Assembly (NCBI RefSeq): GCF_000344685.1 | Contig: NW_006920412.1 | Coordinates: forward strand, 1,033,705-1,097,704 | From: Gloeophyllum trabeum ATCC 11539 | Lineage: Eukaryota; Basidiomycota; Agaricomycetes; Gloeophyllales; Gloeophyllaceae | Length of the DNA: 64,000 nucleotides | Reading direction: 5' to 3' | Shown: positions 1 to 12,081 of the stretch, one piece after another | How the letters are laid out: the number at the start of each line of letters is the position of its first letter | Numbering within the stretch: position 1 is the stretch's first letter | Made by a program: the position numbers and the translations under genes | Notes under the pieces: generated by a model | What the model was told of the DNA's origin: nothing | What the model saw: only the letters and a program-made list of their open reading frames with translations | The model's database searches: none

Positions 1-346
1 GCAGCAAACTGGCCTATGGGTCCTCGCTGCGAGCCGGCGCGTAAAATGGGCCAGCGGCCCAGTTTCGGTGGCCCAGGATTCAGACCCATCATTGTGGATC
101 TCCTCGACTAGTTGCATATTGGATTCGGTACGGTGTACGATGGCATTACCGCTGTACGAGGAACAGGAGGAAATATGGATGTACTGTATACAGATGAAGA
201 TACCCCGAGAGCAATGTAAACCCATGCAGCAAGAATAGACGTGCAATAAATCTTACAAGAAATACCTGACAGTCTGTTCGTGTCGATGACGTAAACCAGA
301 CAAATCGCTAACCTTTTCTAAAACTGCGCGCTCAATCACATCCGCG
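1..346. other. Left edge, no gene seen
   Basis: No convincing coding segment is visible on either strand. ERF2 transcription runs leftward into this stretch, so its 3' untranslated region and poly(A) site should lie here. The first 100 bases are GC-rich with repeated GGCC words and could belong to a neighbour outside the window. Confidence 0.4.
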
Positions 347-2709
347 TTATTGCTTATCCTCGACAGCGCCCATGCCAGGATTGATCCTCCTCTTATCCTC
401 CGTGGCCACCGCATGTCCATCGAGCCAGGAGTACCCTGCGGGTCTACAGAGCACCGCAAGCAGATTCCTCCTCCAGTTTCCGTGTGAGAAGGGATTGTAC
501 GGGGCAGGCCCGGGTGCGAGCGACTTGAGCGCTTGATTCCGAATTTGCTCGATAGTGGTGACGTTGAGCAATAGCAGCTGATCCACCAGAGTTAGTTGGA
601 ACGAAGAGCATTAGATGCTTCGTCAAATGATACGCACGCGCATGTGATAAGCTAAGAGAGCCGTCACAGGCCATATCACGATTATAGTCATGGCGAAGAC
701 CACGGCGCTGCCAGCTCCCATGTTTAGCGCCTGCCGGAAGTCAACATGGCGGTCGACAGTCAAGAAATACAGGTGCAAGGCGGCTGTGATTATAATCAAT
801 ATAGATGTAGTGACCTGGGCAAATGTGGCTCGAGTCAGTAATGGCTTCTCTACCTGGTCTGTTCCACTCACAGCAGACATCAGGAAGACGAAAAAGAATG
901 TGTAGTTTCTGCGGCCGACGCAGTTGTTGACCCACTGGCAGTGGTGGTCGCACCCGTCGACGCAATTATCACACTGGGAACGAGATCAGCCTCCAGCTGA
1001 ACAAAACACACATGGATTGATTACCATTTTACAATGACTCGACCGGGGTGGTCGGTATATCTTACACGTCGGGCAATACTTGACCCGAACACTGTATACA
1101 GAGTTGAGCGACCTAGCGGATTATGTTCGAACATAACTTACTAAGCGGTCCTTACCCGGAGGTCTCGGGGTAGAGGCGCTTTTACTCCGCCGTCTGGAGG
1201 AGGTGTCGCGGGATATGGTGGATCAGGATCGAGATTTCGTGGCAAAATGCCTGGATCGCGGAAAGCCTGCGTTGAGAATCGATGATCAGTTTACCGATGT
1301 GTAGGTTTGGTCGCTGGTTCTCGTCTCTCCACAACTGCACTGCATCCCGACAACTCTTGTCTGACCGCAACGGGGGAGAGACGACTGGCAGGACCGAATG
1401 GAACGTACAAGACACTCACAGTTGCCAGCATACACGATATTGTCAGCAAACACATGTAGGCGCCTACGATCGCAACCGCCGGACTCTTATGTCTCCACCA
1501 CCATACACACGTCGTGCCAAACCACACTCCCGTGATACTAAGCACAACGCACGAACTGCCCACAAACGCCCAGGGACTATCGCCACCTGTCAAAAACCTC
1601 CCACTAAAGAAGAACCTGTTCCGCGATGGGTGCAACTGATAATTCCGCACGGGCTTGCCTGTGTTTTCATCGATCATAGGAACAGCGGAGAGAGGGGGGT
1701 TGGTGTCGGGCGGCGGGTGGGGGTTGAACTCGTACATGGAGTGCGGGCGAGGCGTAGACCGCGTCGCCGGAGATACCGACTTTCGGTGATACCGGGAATG
1801 TGGTGACGATGTTACGCGGTCCTCGTCGTCAATTTCCATGCCCCCAAATTGCAGTCCTCCGTCGGAGCCGGGGGAGAGGGGGCTGCTTATTGAAGGAGAC
1901 CTCCGGATGTGGTCGAAACTCAGCCCTTGCCTCAGTAACTTCTCCATCCTGTCCATGCTATCTCTGACTCTTCCGCGGCTCGTGGTGCTTGACGGACCAC
2001 CCTGACTGCGTTCAGATGCACCTCTCGAGGATCCCTGCCCTCGGCCGTTCGACATTCCGGGCAGGGTGAGGTTCGCCGACCTCTTAGCAGAGCCGCCTAT
2101 AGGCAGCAGAGGTTCGCGGCTTGATTTTGATCGCCTTAGCGATTCAAACTCCCGTTGCGTTTCCTCTGCAGTATAGGACGGGTTTGCAGCGGCGCTGCCG
2201 AGGGAAGCCTGGGATTTATTATCATGTCGTTCTTCCAGAGTTGCCAACGGGAAATGGTCGGGCATCTCGTGAGAGGAATCATTCGACAATGCAGACGAGG
2301 GGCGGGGAAAGGGTGGTGGTGGCTGGTAGTAGTTAGGGCGGGAGGGTCGGAAGAACGACGCAGGGGGGAGAATCCCAGTGGCATGTGTAGAGCTACTACT
2401 AGGTGTCACGTTCGAAGCCTGAGGCTTGGATGCATTTTGTGTGTTAATGACAGGAATCTGGCCAGCATAGGTCATGGAGTGTCGCGAGCGAGGCTGAGAG
2501 GTGGACGAGACGACAGAGTCGGTCCTGGCGTGTGCGGGAAGGTGAGCGGATCCACTTCTTGGGCGGTTGGCACCGTAAGGAAGTCGACTTGTGGGAGAAC
2601 TGAGCGTAGCGGGAGAGTGCGCGGTCGGACTGGGGGCCGAGGTATCTCTGGGAGAAGGTGATCGAGCAAACGAGGGAATCGAGGGCGATAACGAGCGTGG
2701 GGCAGCCAT
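347..2709 (-). CDS. ERF2: Palmitoyltransferase Erf2 (DHHC family)
   Basis: Protein S-acyltransferase that attaches palmitate to cysteines of Ras-type and other proteins, at the ER/Golgi membrane. Six exons (2709-1420, 1266-1156, 1078-1025, 973-872, 814-638, 577-347) give 654 aa. Residues 1-350 are a Ser/Pro-rich disordered tail, longer than in yeast. Next come a short Erf2-type segment ([16 protein letters not shown]), two membrane helices, the [10 protein letters not shown] motif, and the cysteine-rich domain with catalytic DHHC at about 494-497 followed by [12 protein letters not shown]. Two more helices follow, then a C-terminal TTIEQIRN segment. The acceptor at 1079 is the least certain junction, because a VK dipeptide usual in the family may be lost. 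It lies head to head with the F-box-like gene at 3465. Identification is firm. Confidence 0.93.
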
Positions 2710-3464
2710 ACTCGACTTGTGAACAATTTACAAGGAAATGGCGTCCGAAATCTGATGCGACCCGCCGAGAACAAGACCCGGATACGCAAAAAGGTATGCA
2801 ACTGACAGAAACAAGGGTATAACTTTAGTTCAGTATAGCCATAGCGGATGCGTACCAATATAGTGACAGCGGCGTACCTGGTGCTTCACCCGGTTTGTCC
2901 GTTCTTCCCTCGGTCGCAGGCTCTCCGTGGCAGGCAAGATAGATTGACGGGGTCAGCGACGACGTACACAACGGTCCCCGGCCTGCTTCAGCCTTCGAGG
3001 TTGCGTGCAACGACGTGCGAAGGACTCGCTTACCGCCTTTCCACGTGCGGCTGCTCGTCTAAATTTAGCTCAAAGCACTTCATCGGCCACAATGCCACAG
3101 TTCCAAGCTCATCATGATCATCTGCCAAAATCCTACCGAGTTGCTTCGAAAAAATTCGACGCATCGATCTGATGTCTCTTGTGATTAAATCAGGAGCAAC
3201 AGAATAATCTCCAGTCCGAAGTTCAGTTTACGCGCTCGGAGATGAAGCGTTATGTCAACACGGATTCAGACCACGCGAGACGGCGATTCAAGTAGTTGTG
3301 TGCTGGCTCCATTGTATAGTTCGTGACTTTCGTTTGTGTTGGATCCTCATCGACAACATTGCTGCCTGCTGCTCAGTGAGCCCAAGCGAAGCTCACCGCC
3401 GAATGTTGGCGAGGCTTGACGAGGTTCCAGCATCCGTTCTGTTTTCATACATCAACACGCACAT
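2710..3464. other. Divergent intergenic region ERF2 / F-box-like gene 1
   Basis: About 750 bases between the start codons of two head-to-head genes. It must hold both promoters and 5' leaders. I see only short unsupported open frames, no repeat and no clear regulatory word. Confidence 0.5.
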
Positions 3465-4928
3465 ATGGCAGAAATATCCAGAGCAAGACGACAAAGTTTG
3501 TACCTGTTTCCAGCGGCAGCCGTAGGCGTACCCACTTACGACCTCGTGTAGGAACGGGAGCCGACCACCTCCCCGCGGAGTTAATTGACATGATAGTCGC
3601 CTTACTATGCCACGACACAGAGTCTCTGAAGACCTGCTGCCGTCTGTCTCGTCAATGGCTCTCCCTCGCGAGACCGAGGCTTTTCCGTCGGGCACGCATA
3701 AGGTGTGAGGGCGATTTCGAACGAATCCTGGAGCTCACGAAGTCGTTCCCGGCTGTCGCGTCTGAGTACCTGCAAGTTCTGGATGTGATGCCGCGTGGAC
3801 AGATCGAGAGCGGTTACTTCCCGGATATGCCGCCAATGCCCATGGTCAAAGAAATGTTTTGGCGTCTCCGGCTCAGGAATGTTACGGATGATCTACGCAC
3901 GTTTGTTCGGTGCTTTCCCTCTGTTGAAGATATCACCGTGTGCGGTACATTCTACTGCAATGACACTCTTCGCCGTTTTCTGTCGTTGTTCCACAGCCTC
4001 AAGGTCATACGGTTGGAAAGACTGAATTCTGAAAGGCGATTCAGGCTACCGGCAGATGTTGCCTTCGACTTCTCCCGTTTGGAAAAACTGGTAGTAGGGA
4101 AGAAGAAGAGTATGGTTTATGATTGGCTCGTGACTTGGATGCTAACACGCACGTCCACGCCTAATATACGCATCCTGAACTTGGAATGTGACGGTCTGAA
4201 AGATGCGTACAAGACTGAGTTTCTCAAGTGGTTATCTCCCTCGTTGGAGGAACTCACGCTTGGTTTGACTGATGCCAACGACGTAGCTGATAGTAAGTGG
4301 TTTTCTTTTTTCTTTTCGCCTCAATGCCCTTTCATCATGCTTTGGACAAGCCCCGCCAGTAATGTCGTCGCTCTACGACTTTCCCTGGAGGCCGGATATC
4401 CCGCGGTTACAAAGCTTGCGCAAGATGACGTTCGAATATATCAACAAGACGGATAACGACTATAAGGATGGTTTCCCAACATTCGACTGGGTTGCTGGCC
4501 TTATCGAGAATACACAGGCTGGCAAGATGGACCGAGTATCCACGGTCCAGTACTCATTTTATACTGATTGGAACGAAGAAGCCTTGGATGAACTCTCCTA
4601 CACCTTCGACTGGAATAGGGCGGTGAATATCGCGAAGAATGCTTTCCCTAGAATGCAGACACTGGTCGTCCGGGTCCGGACGGGGTTCTACGTCCACACT
4701 GAAGACAGTGACAAAATGGAAGAGCTCCTGCGAACTACCCTCGCTGAATTTTGTGACGATGGACTACGTCTGTTGTTTGAGTGGTGTGCGTATCCTGCAT
4801 CAATCGCGCTCCGAACGGGTCTTGACTACTTGCTTCCAGATGATATCAGAATGCCCCAGGGATATATTCCGATAGTCCCGCCTGAGATGACTCTGGAGAG
4901 GGAATGGCATTGTTCCGACTTGTTTTGA
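3465..4928 (+). CDS. F-box-like protein, copy 1
   Basis: Exons 3465-3495, 3552-4292 and 4360-4928 give about 446 aa. An F-box-like helix pair opens the protein (DHLPAELIDMIVALL, then LKTCCRLSRQWLSLARPRLF). A leucine-rich region with spaced beta/alpha repeats follows. Such proteins usually present substrates to SCF ubiquitin ligases through Skp1; that role is inferred here. The short first exon is supported by copy 2: both end in RRQ followed by a phase-1 intron and resume with TGADHLP. Exon 2 is 741 nt in both copies. Copy 2 has a further intron near its 3' end. At the matching place here a 54-nt in-frame GT-AG segment (4793-4846) may be a retained or optional intron. A downstream acidic tail seen in copy 2 is missing. 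Confidence 0.72.
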
Positions 4929-5282
4929 TGGCAACGGCGACCAGTTCAGTAGTCCATGGAAAGCATCTCTGGATACATATGAGCATGGACGCTAGGAAGA
5001 ACATACAATTAGAGTACCTCAAACTACCTCAAATCGCCATTGCTTGATTCCTGCTTGGTGCACGAGGTGCATCATCCGATTCATCTGTGTTCGTCTTGGA
5101 ACGCGTGACGTCACGCGACACAGAAGCGCACCTCCGAGTCCTGTTCGCCATCGCGTCTTTCCGTCAGCGTTCGTGTCTCGACAGACCTTACAGCCTTCGA
5201 ACCACGTCGGGTCTGTTCAAGCTTGCAAACCCCCAAACCCTTTGAAACTGAGATCCCTGAGCTCCATACGTATTCGTTGAGA
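4929..5282. other. Intergenic between F-box-like copies
   Basis: Contains the 3' end of copy 1 and the promoter of copy 2, including the palindromic TGACGTCA element annotated separately. No other gene seen. Confidence 0.5.
5101..5117. promoter_or_regulatory. ACGCGT plus CRE/ATF palindrome
   Basis: A perfect 16-bp palindrome (CGCGTGACGTCACGCG, 5102-5117) is centred on TGACGTCA, the consensus CRE/ATF bZIP site, and overlaps an ACGCGT (MCB-like) word at 5101-5106. It ends about 165 bp upstream of the copy 2 start. The first 14 bases are identical to 19199-19212 upstream of CMR1. Function is inferred from the motif only. Confidence 0.5.
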
Positions 5283-6736
5283 ATGGTGAAGACGAGGAGG
5301 CAAAGTGAGCGCTCCTCAGCACCTGGGATGCGTGCATACTGATGCCCACGTGCAGGGACGGGGGCTGACCACCTCCCGGTTGAAATCATCGACATCATTG
5401 TGGGCTATCTTCGGGAAGACAGGCCGTCCTTACAGACCTGCTGCCGTCTATCGAAGCGTTGGCTCGCCCTGGCACGCCCGCATTTGTTCAGCAAGTTTAC
5501 GATCAGGTACAAGGACGACCTAGGGCGGCTGAAGAATCTCACAAAGTCTTGTCCCGCCGTGGCTTCGGAGTATCTCAAAGTTTTGGATGTGATTCCACAG
5601 GAAGATATCAAGAGCGGATTCTTCCCGAAGCTGCCACTCATGCCCATGGTCACCGAGATATTCTGGAGCGTGAGTCTTACTCGTGTCACCCAAGATCTGC
5701 GCAAGTTCATCGAATGCTTGCCATATGTCGAGAACATAACCGTATGCGGCCGATTCGCATCGGCCAGGGTCCTGGCCAAGTTCTTGTCTACGTTCCACAA
5801 CCTCAAGGTCGTACGCTTGTCAGAGTTATATAGCAGAACCACCCACGAGCCTTCTCAAGTCGACGTCTTCGATTCAAGTCGACTAGAGCAATTGTCCCTG
5901 GGCTTTTACCAGGGCATGTGGTATGACTGGGTGGTGGATTGGATGCTGCCGCAGTCCGTCACCCCGAACGTCCATATTTTGAACGTGGAATGCGACAGCG
6001 TTACCAGAGGCTGGTTACAGGTGCTTCTGGAGACACTAACCCACTGCTTGGAAGAGTTAACTCTTGCTCCGCCGGGTGTTATGGAGTCCATAGATTGTGA
6101 GTGCATAGATAGTGCTTGTGATTGCTGCTAACGGCTGTGCAGTTCCTGACTTCCCAGACACCGGATACCCACCACTGTTGAGTATACCGTTATTGCCCAA
6201 GTTGCGAAAATTGGGCTTCGAATACATAAGCGAATCGAAGCGGGAAGATGGGACGTTTCCGTCATTTCGATGGGTCGCAGGCCTCATCGAGGCGATGCCC
6301 AAGATGGAACAGGTTTCTGTCCTGCAGTATTCCTTTTATGTGACTTGGAACGAGGAGTCCCTCGCTGCTCTGTTTGAAAATTTCCAGTGGCAGCACGCGG
6401 TGGCGGTTGCACAGAAGACCTTTCAAAATATGCAAGAGCTCGTGGTTCACGTCACCACGGAGTTATGCCTCAATAGTCAGCAAAAGGCTCAGAGAGAGGA
6501 GCAGTTGCGCACGAAACTATCTGAATACCTTGACAGCGGGTTAAGGTTGTCCTTGGACTGGGGTACGTGCCAACACAGATTTGGGGGCTTGAAATAGAGC
6601 TGCAGGGTTGCTGCTAGATGACGGTAGCTTGCGGCATAACGACTTGGGAGGGCTCAAAGCTAAGCTGGCCGAACTACGCGGCATTTTGAATCCGCAGGAC
6701 GACTCCGAAGACGACTCTGACGAAGACTATTTCTGA
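5283..6736 (+). CDS. F-box-like protein, copy 2
   Basis: Tandem paralog of the gene at 3465. Exons 5283-5304, 5356-6096, 6143-6562 and 6606-6736 give 437 aa. It has the F-box-like segment HLPVEIIDIIVGYLRED then LQTCCRLSKRWLALARPHLF, a long leucine-rich region (for example TPNVHILNVECDS, matching TPNIRILNLECDG in copy 1), and a very acidic end (DDSEDDSDEDYF). The start ATGGTGAAGACG and intron 1 were chosen because copy 1 and the decayed copy 3 share the same intron position and phase. Introns are 51, 46 and 43 nt. A role as an SCF substrate receptor is inferred from the F-box-like motif. The substrate cannot be guessed. Confidence 0.75.
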
Positions 6737-7050
6737 GAATTGCGGCGTCTGATGTCGCTCTTGCCAATTGTGGTTGAAAAAGGTTCCTCGATCGAGAAGT
6801 CAAATCTAGCGTTGTATGGCCGCGGTATGTCAGAAATGCATTTGTAACTGTATCTTTACTCTCTGCTGTGAGTAGTAATGCTTTTAATATAAAGGGTTCT
6901 CATGTCGACCGCATGACCATATATTACCGATGCTGCCGGCGAAAACTCAGCAAGGTAGTGTCAGTCGCGAACTCTGAGAATTTCCATTTCTCCGTAAATA
7001 CGGATCGATCTGACGGAAATCCATTCAGTGTCACGCGCTACAGTGCAATC
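6737..7050. other. Intergenic, promoter of the SDR gene
   Basis: About 310 bases with no gene. A TATAAAG word at 6888-6894 lies roughly 155 bp before the SDR start and is a plausible TATA element. Confidence 0.4.
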
Positions 7051-8032
7051 ATGTCTTCCGGTCCAGCCCAAGCTAAACCCAAGAATCTGCAAGGCAAAGT
7101 CGCCCTCGTCACTGGCAGCAGCCGGGGCTTGGGCAGGGAGATTGCGCTCGAGTTAGCATCGAGAGGTGCATCGGTCGTGATCAACTACGCCAAGAGCGCC
7201 GGACCCGCCCAGGATGTGGTCAGGCAAGCAGAGTCCTTCGGCGTGAAGGCTGTAGCAGTGCAGGCGGACGTCTCCAGCCCTCGAGATATCGAGAATCTGT
7301 TCGACAAAGCAGTCGAAGCCATGGGGAAGATAGACATCGTGATGTCCAACTCTGGCAAGTATTCTATACCTCGGAGTACATATGTCATGCAAGACACTCA
7401 CGACGTCGTCTCAGGTATCGAGGCTTTCTACAAAGTCGAGGACGTGACTCCGGCAGACTTCGACCGCGTGTTTAACATCAACACCCGCGGTCAATTCTTC
7501 GTCGCCCAACAGGCGTGGAAGCATGTCACAGAGGGCGGGAGACTGATTCTAATGTCGAGCATTTCAGCCCAAGCAAAGGGCGTACGCAACCACGCTCTGT
7601 ACGCAGGCAGTAAAGCCGCTGTAGAGGCATTCGCGCGCTGCCTTGCACTCGGTACGCCCTTGGTACGCTCGTACTTCGTCACTTGTTCCTGAGCATAGTC
7701 GGAATATTCCAAGACTTCGGCCCGAAGCGCATCACAGTGAACGCCCTCGCCCCAGGCGGGGTCAAGTCCGATATGTACCGCGAGTCCGCACCGAAGTACA
7801 TTCCCGGCGCGGAGAACTGGTCAGAGGAGCAGGTCGACGCTGCTCTAGCCAAGCTGACTCCCTTGAACCGGGTCGCTGTTCCGGCAGATATAGCGAAAGT
7901 CGTCGCGTTCCTGGCGAGTGACGACGGAGGGTGGGTGAACGGTACGTACCGCTCTGTGGCACATAATAGAGGAGGCGCTGACGGCGATATGAAGGTCAAA
8001 CCCTCACGCTGTCCGGAGGGGCAGCTATGTGA
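7051..8032 (+). CDS. Short-chain dehydrogenase/reductase
   Basis: NAD(P)H-dependent SDR of the classical type, related to fungal tetrahydroxynaphthalene/versicolorin-type reductases. The actual substrate is unknown. Exons 7051-7354, 7415-7651, 7714-7941 and 7995-8032 give 268 aa. Visible motifs are the cofactor loop TGSSRGLG near residue 25, NINTRGQFF, the active-site serine (LMSSISA), the catalytic YAGSK, and NALAPGGVKSDM. The protein ends TLTLSGGAAM. Intron 1 (7355-7414, 60 nt) uses a GC donor (G|GCAAGT) and is in frame. Reading through it would insert 20 residues in the conserved SNSG-IE junction, so I treat it as spliced. The start ATGTCTTCC is preferred over an upstream in-frame ATG at 6868 that adds an unusual extension. 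Confidence 0.88.
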
Positions 8033-8255
8033 TAGTCCTCGCTACTCGTCAGCCTGAGTCTGCTAATGGGGCTGAGAGCCGCGACGTATAAGAGCAAAGT
8101 CGGGAGACATTAGCACTGTATTGTCAGCTGAAATTTAAATGTCATTTGCACCAAGCACTTGCTATGATTCTACATGCAGATCAGACCAAGAAAACGGATA
8201 CTTGTACATACACTGATAATGATACAATGCCAAATGGATGCCCAATGAGATGAAA

Positions 8256-9674
8256 TTATTTGCATCTTGATCCAGGGAGAGAAGTATCGCCCAGCCGGTC
8301 AAAATCGCCGAATTCCCACTTGTAGCAGTCCTGTACACGGGACAGCAGCACCGTTCCATAAGCACTAACATGACTGAGTAGAGACGACTTACAATACATC
8401 CTTCTTCCTTCTCTCTGGCTGGGACCTCGCCATTCTCCGCCCAATCTACTCCCTCTATTTCTAGCATACGTACGACCTCCCGAATGGGATGCGATCTAAT
8501 ATCCACCCCCCAACCCAATTTATTCACACTGTCGAATACGACGCTACCGCCTAGATGACACCTGGTCTCCAGCGCGTACCCCGCCTGCGCGCAGGGAGAC
8601 AATGGCCCTGTGCATGCGCCTTGCGGGATAGGATCGGCGGTGTGGTAGACGTGGGTTACTGGAGCGTGCCAGGGAACGACAGAATCAGCGGTTGGGAGCG
8701 GGAGGTGCAGGCGGTTCGCGGCGAGACGCTCGCCGGGGGATTCAAAGGCTACTGCAGGGAACCCGAAGGTGATACCAAGGAGGGAGGCGAGGGCTCCGCC
8801 GAGAGAATGACCAACCAGCCAGATGTCGGAGTCAGGGTACATCGAAGTAAGGTTGTTGATAAGATTCTGGCGGGTTCGCTGAGTCAAGATCAACCCGGAT
8901 GGGAACTTAAACAGGTCTTACGATGCCAACGGAATAGAAGAGACTGTCTTGTGCGACCGCTTCGCTGAGGCAGCTTTCGTCACACCTCCAGCCACACCTG
9001 TAGCATCCGCAGACTGTACTGAAGACCCAGCTGATGTCCACTCTGGCACAACAGCAAGAGAACAGAAGGTTGTCATTGAATTTATCGAGCTTGGACGTAG
9101 GACCGTTGATAGTTGTCCCCTTGATGGAGAGGATAGCGATAGACTCGTCCGACGAGAGGAAGACGTGCCCGCGAAACCCCGGTGAATCGGGATCCCAGCC
9201 AATTGGGAATGACTGTGACATTAGCCCCGGCTGCAGCAATGAGTAAGACAGAACACGTACGTTATTCCATTCGGGGTCGATGTCATACCAGTTCTTCCAC
9301 CCGGGCATGGAATAAGCATTCCCTGTCATCCGAGCGAGCTGCGCAAGGGTGTGCCGGTCCGTTATATCTGGTCCAAGCACCTTCCTCTCGTCCCACAGCA
9401 CCTTCTCGTCTTGAGCATCTCTTAAGGACCGAAGACGGGCACTCTCAAACGCTGCTTGTGAGCGCGGCCGGTAGACACTGGTCGGATGAGCACTGATGGT
9501 ATAGGTCGGCCGTACATGCAAGTCTGGCGAGTAAACTCTCAGTTGGAGTTCATCCACTTCTCCATCCACCGCTACCCCGTATTCGCGATGTAAACCGAAT
9601 ATAACCTGAGAGGCAGCCTGAGCCGAGATAGATGTGAGGGCAGCCAAGATCAATGAAACGGATCCTAGCCTCAT
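8256..9674 (-). CDS. ATG15: Vacuolar autophagic phospholipase Atg15
   Basis: Lipase that disintegrates autophagic and MVB vesicles inside the vacuole. Exons 9674-9261, 9212-8922, 8878-8393 and 8330-8256 give 421 aa, all phase 0. The N-terminal hydrophobic segment (LGSVSLILAALTSISAQAA) is the signal/anchor that delivers it by the MVB route. Family hallmarks are LLFSCCCARVD, GWRCDESC, the GHSLGG nucleophile elbow (Ser260), HVYHTADPIP for the acidic/His region, TRCHLG, and the C-terminal DCYKWEFGDF. Introns are 48, 43 and 62 nt. Length is slightly short of yeast Atg15. It is head to head with the membrane protein at 10079 across about 400 bp. Confidence 0.94.
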
Positions 9675-10078
9675 GTTCGTCGCAGCGCGTTCATACCAGC
9701 GTTGAAGACCGCCAACCGCAGATACTGAAGGCGGCAGCAGAGTTTAGAGAGATACCAATAGCTAGCAGCCCAGGAACAAGAGATTGCGGGGACGAAGTAC
9801 CCGACGCACGTGTGCCCAATAAGGCTATTGCTGCCGATAAGCAGCTTTCCCACGCCCCAGGCCAAGCTCGGGAGTCGGGACACACGCTGCCATCCCCAAC
9901 GGCTTGTTCTCCGTCGTCGCGCTCGCCCCTCGCTGCTGTCTTCCGCGACGTGCTGGCGATATTAAACTCTGGCGGAACCACTTGGTTTATTCTCAGACTT
10001 ACGCCGCATTCACGCTAACTTACGAGTATCTATTCTGCTAACGACTATTGACGACCGATTTACGAACGTTAATGAACT
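9675..10078. other. Divergent intergenic region ATG15 / membrane protein
   Basis: About 400 bases holding both promoters. Several overlapping short frames are present but none looks coding. Confidence 0.45.
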
Positions 10079-12081
10079 ATGTATCCCACCCACCGACTCG
10101 ACACGCCGCCGCCCTCGTCTCAATTCCGTCGGCCTTGGTCTCCAGATCCCTATGATCCTTTACCGTCGCTTACTAGGAATCACCAGCCGCAGCGGAGACT
10201 AGACAATGAATCTTACAATACCCTTACCACCCAGTATGAACGTCATCAGCAACGTAGAGAGCCCTCGGACGTCTCTGTCGAAGCGCTCGATCTTGCGGAT
10301 TATGCAGCAGCGCTCCGACAGCAGCGTCAGTACGTCGCGGACGTGACTCCGTCAAGCCCGTATGAGTATGGTTACCCACCTTTTCGACCTCACGAAGAAT
10401 ACCCTCCCTCCCCACCACCCCTTCGACCGCTCGCCAGCCGAGACTCTTTATCCCCACCTTCCTTGGTTTCTGCTCCTACCGGGAGCACGTCTACTCAATC
10501 ATATTCATACTCGAGCCACTCCCACTCTCGATCACCCCTCAGGAGACCCTTTTCCCTCCCCCCGCCATCCCGAGCGCACCTATCCTTTGAGCCTGACTAT
10601 TCACAGCGAATGCCCGGAATATATGAGCATCGCGACCCCTTTGCCTCTCCGCCTCCTTTACCGCCAGATGAGATCGACATCTCCAACTTCCCTGCCTGGT
10701 CTCGGAATTGGTATGGTGACAGCACCAAATCCAAGTCGAACTCCAAACCTCGCAATATTGGGACGATCAATTCAGAGTCTTCCTTTCCTCAGGTATACCC
10801 CTCACTCTCCTCTACCCAACACGACACGTCCCTCTCCCCATTCGATCCCTCATTCCCTACCCACAAGTATCACTCCTCCCCATACGGTTATTCCGATCCC
10901 AAATCTTCTGTTGCCGGGCATTCCAATCCCTTCTCCGACTCATCACGCACCTTACTTCCCTGGTCGAACGATCCTCCTGACTATGGTCCTCCCGTGGATG
11001 ATGAGATGAAGGAAGAGCGCATGCGCATGCTGGAACGTGAGTTTGGTGGCAAGGGTACGGGCAAGGGAGGGTATGGTGATGATGAGGCGGAGGAGCGAGT
11101 CGTTGGAAGCGTGGACGAGAAGGGCAACCTGATCACGCAAGGTCCTAAGAAGAGGATCGCAACTCGGTGGATACAGATCCTGTTTGCGTTCGGAGCGGGC
11201 ATCGCGTCTATATATGGTGCTGTTGTGCGTATTTCTCTTTGCCCTGTTCTTTGCTCGTCCCACGCTAGATCTGTGCACCGCGCTAATGATCCTTTCGCTG
11301 TCCTGTAGATTATCAAACCGAAGACACCCGCCCCGCCGCAAGGCAAAGCCCCTGCCTACTTGCTCTACGTCCTGTCCTGTCTCACACTTCTCGCCCTCCT
11401 GTTCCTATTCGTATTCTATCCTTGCTGTTGTGCCGGGCGGCGGAAAGGTAAATCATCTGGCCAACCATATGGCCCGATGGGCGCCATGGTGCTGCCCGTG
11501 CAGCAGCTACCTGGGGGGAAGAAAAACAAGGGAGGCAACGGGAAGAAGAAGGGCGGCAAGAAAGGCCAGCCACCAGGGATGGGCGACGTCCAGGTCAACC
11601 TCATCGTCGACCCGAGCATGTTCATGCCCGGAGGGATGGGGCGCGACGCCGAAGACACGGAACCCCGCTCAGATGACGACGGGGAGGGATCGGTGTACGG
11701 ATCGCAAGGGAACAGGGCGGCTCGGAAACCGAGGCGGCGGGGTGTGTTCGAGGGGCTCGCGCTGGAGGAGCGGTGGAAGGCGGCGCGGAAGTGGGCACGG
11801 AAGGTGATGTTCTTCGATGTTGGGATGCTGGTAGCTTGGGGAGCGGAGTTTGGGTTCGTGATGTGGGGAAAGAGGTGCCCTAGCGGGGGATTCGATGGGT
11901 GGTGAGTGTATCCGTGATCCAGACTGATATCACGACGTTGAGGTGTATTGCTTTCAGGTGCGACTCGTACAACGTCGCGACGGCTTGTGCCTTCCTACTC
12001 GCGCTGGCATTCTGCCTGAGCCTGTTCTTTGACGTGAAGGACCTACATAACAGTAGACAGAGCCCTCGAACACGGACATGA
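10079..12081 (+). CDS. Membrane protein with long disordered N-terminus, unknown function
   Basis: Not recognised. Exons 10079-11224, 11309-11901 and 11958-12081 give 620 aa. Residues 1-360 are rich in Ser, Pro, Tyr and charged residues and are likely disordered, ending in a charged stretch (MKEERMRMLEREFGGKG). One hydrophobic helix (IQILFAFGAGIASIYGAVI) precedes a second (YLLYVLSCLTLLALLFLFVF) that runs into PCCCAG and a Gly/Lys-rich cytosolic-type segment. Two further hydrophobic stretches occur near the end, the last being ATACAFLLALAFCLSLFF. The cysteines next to helix 2 could be palmitoylated. The third exon is supported because splicing at 11902-11957 restores frame and adds that helix. 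Exon structure is solid; function is open. Confidence 0.72.

Noticed and set aside
6868..7050. Upstream ATG extending the SDR protein by 61 residues
   Set aside because: The extension has no family resemblance and contains the likely TATA element; the ATG at 7051 gives a typical SDR N-terminus.
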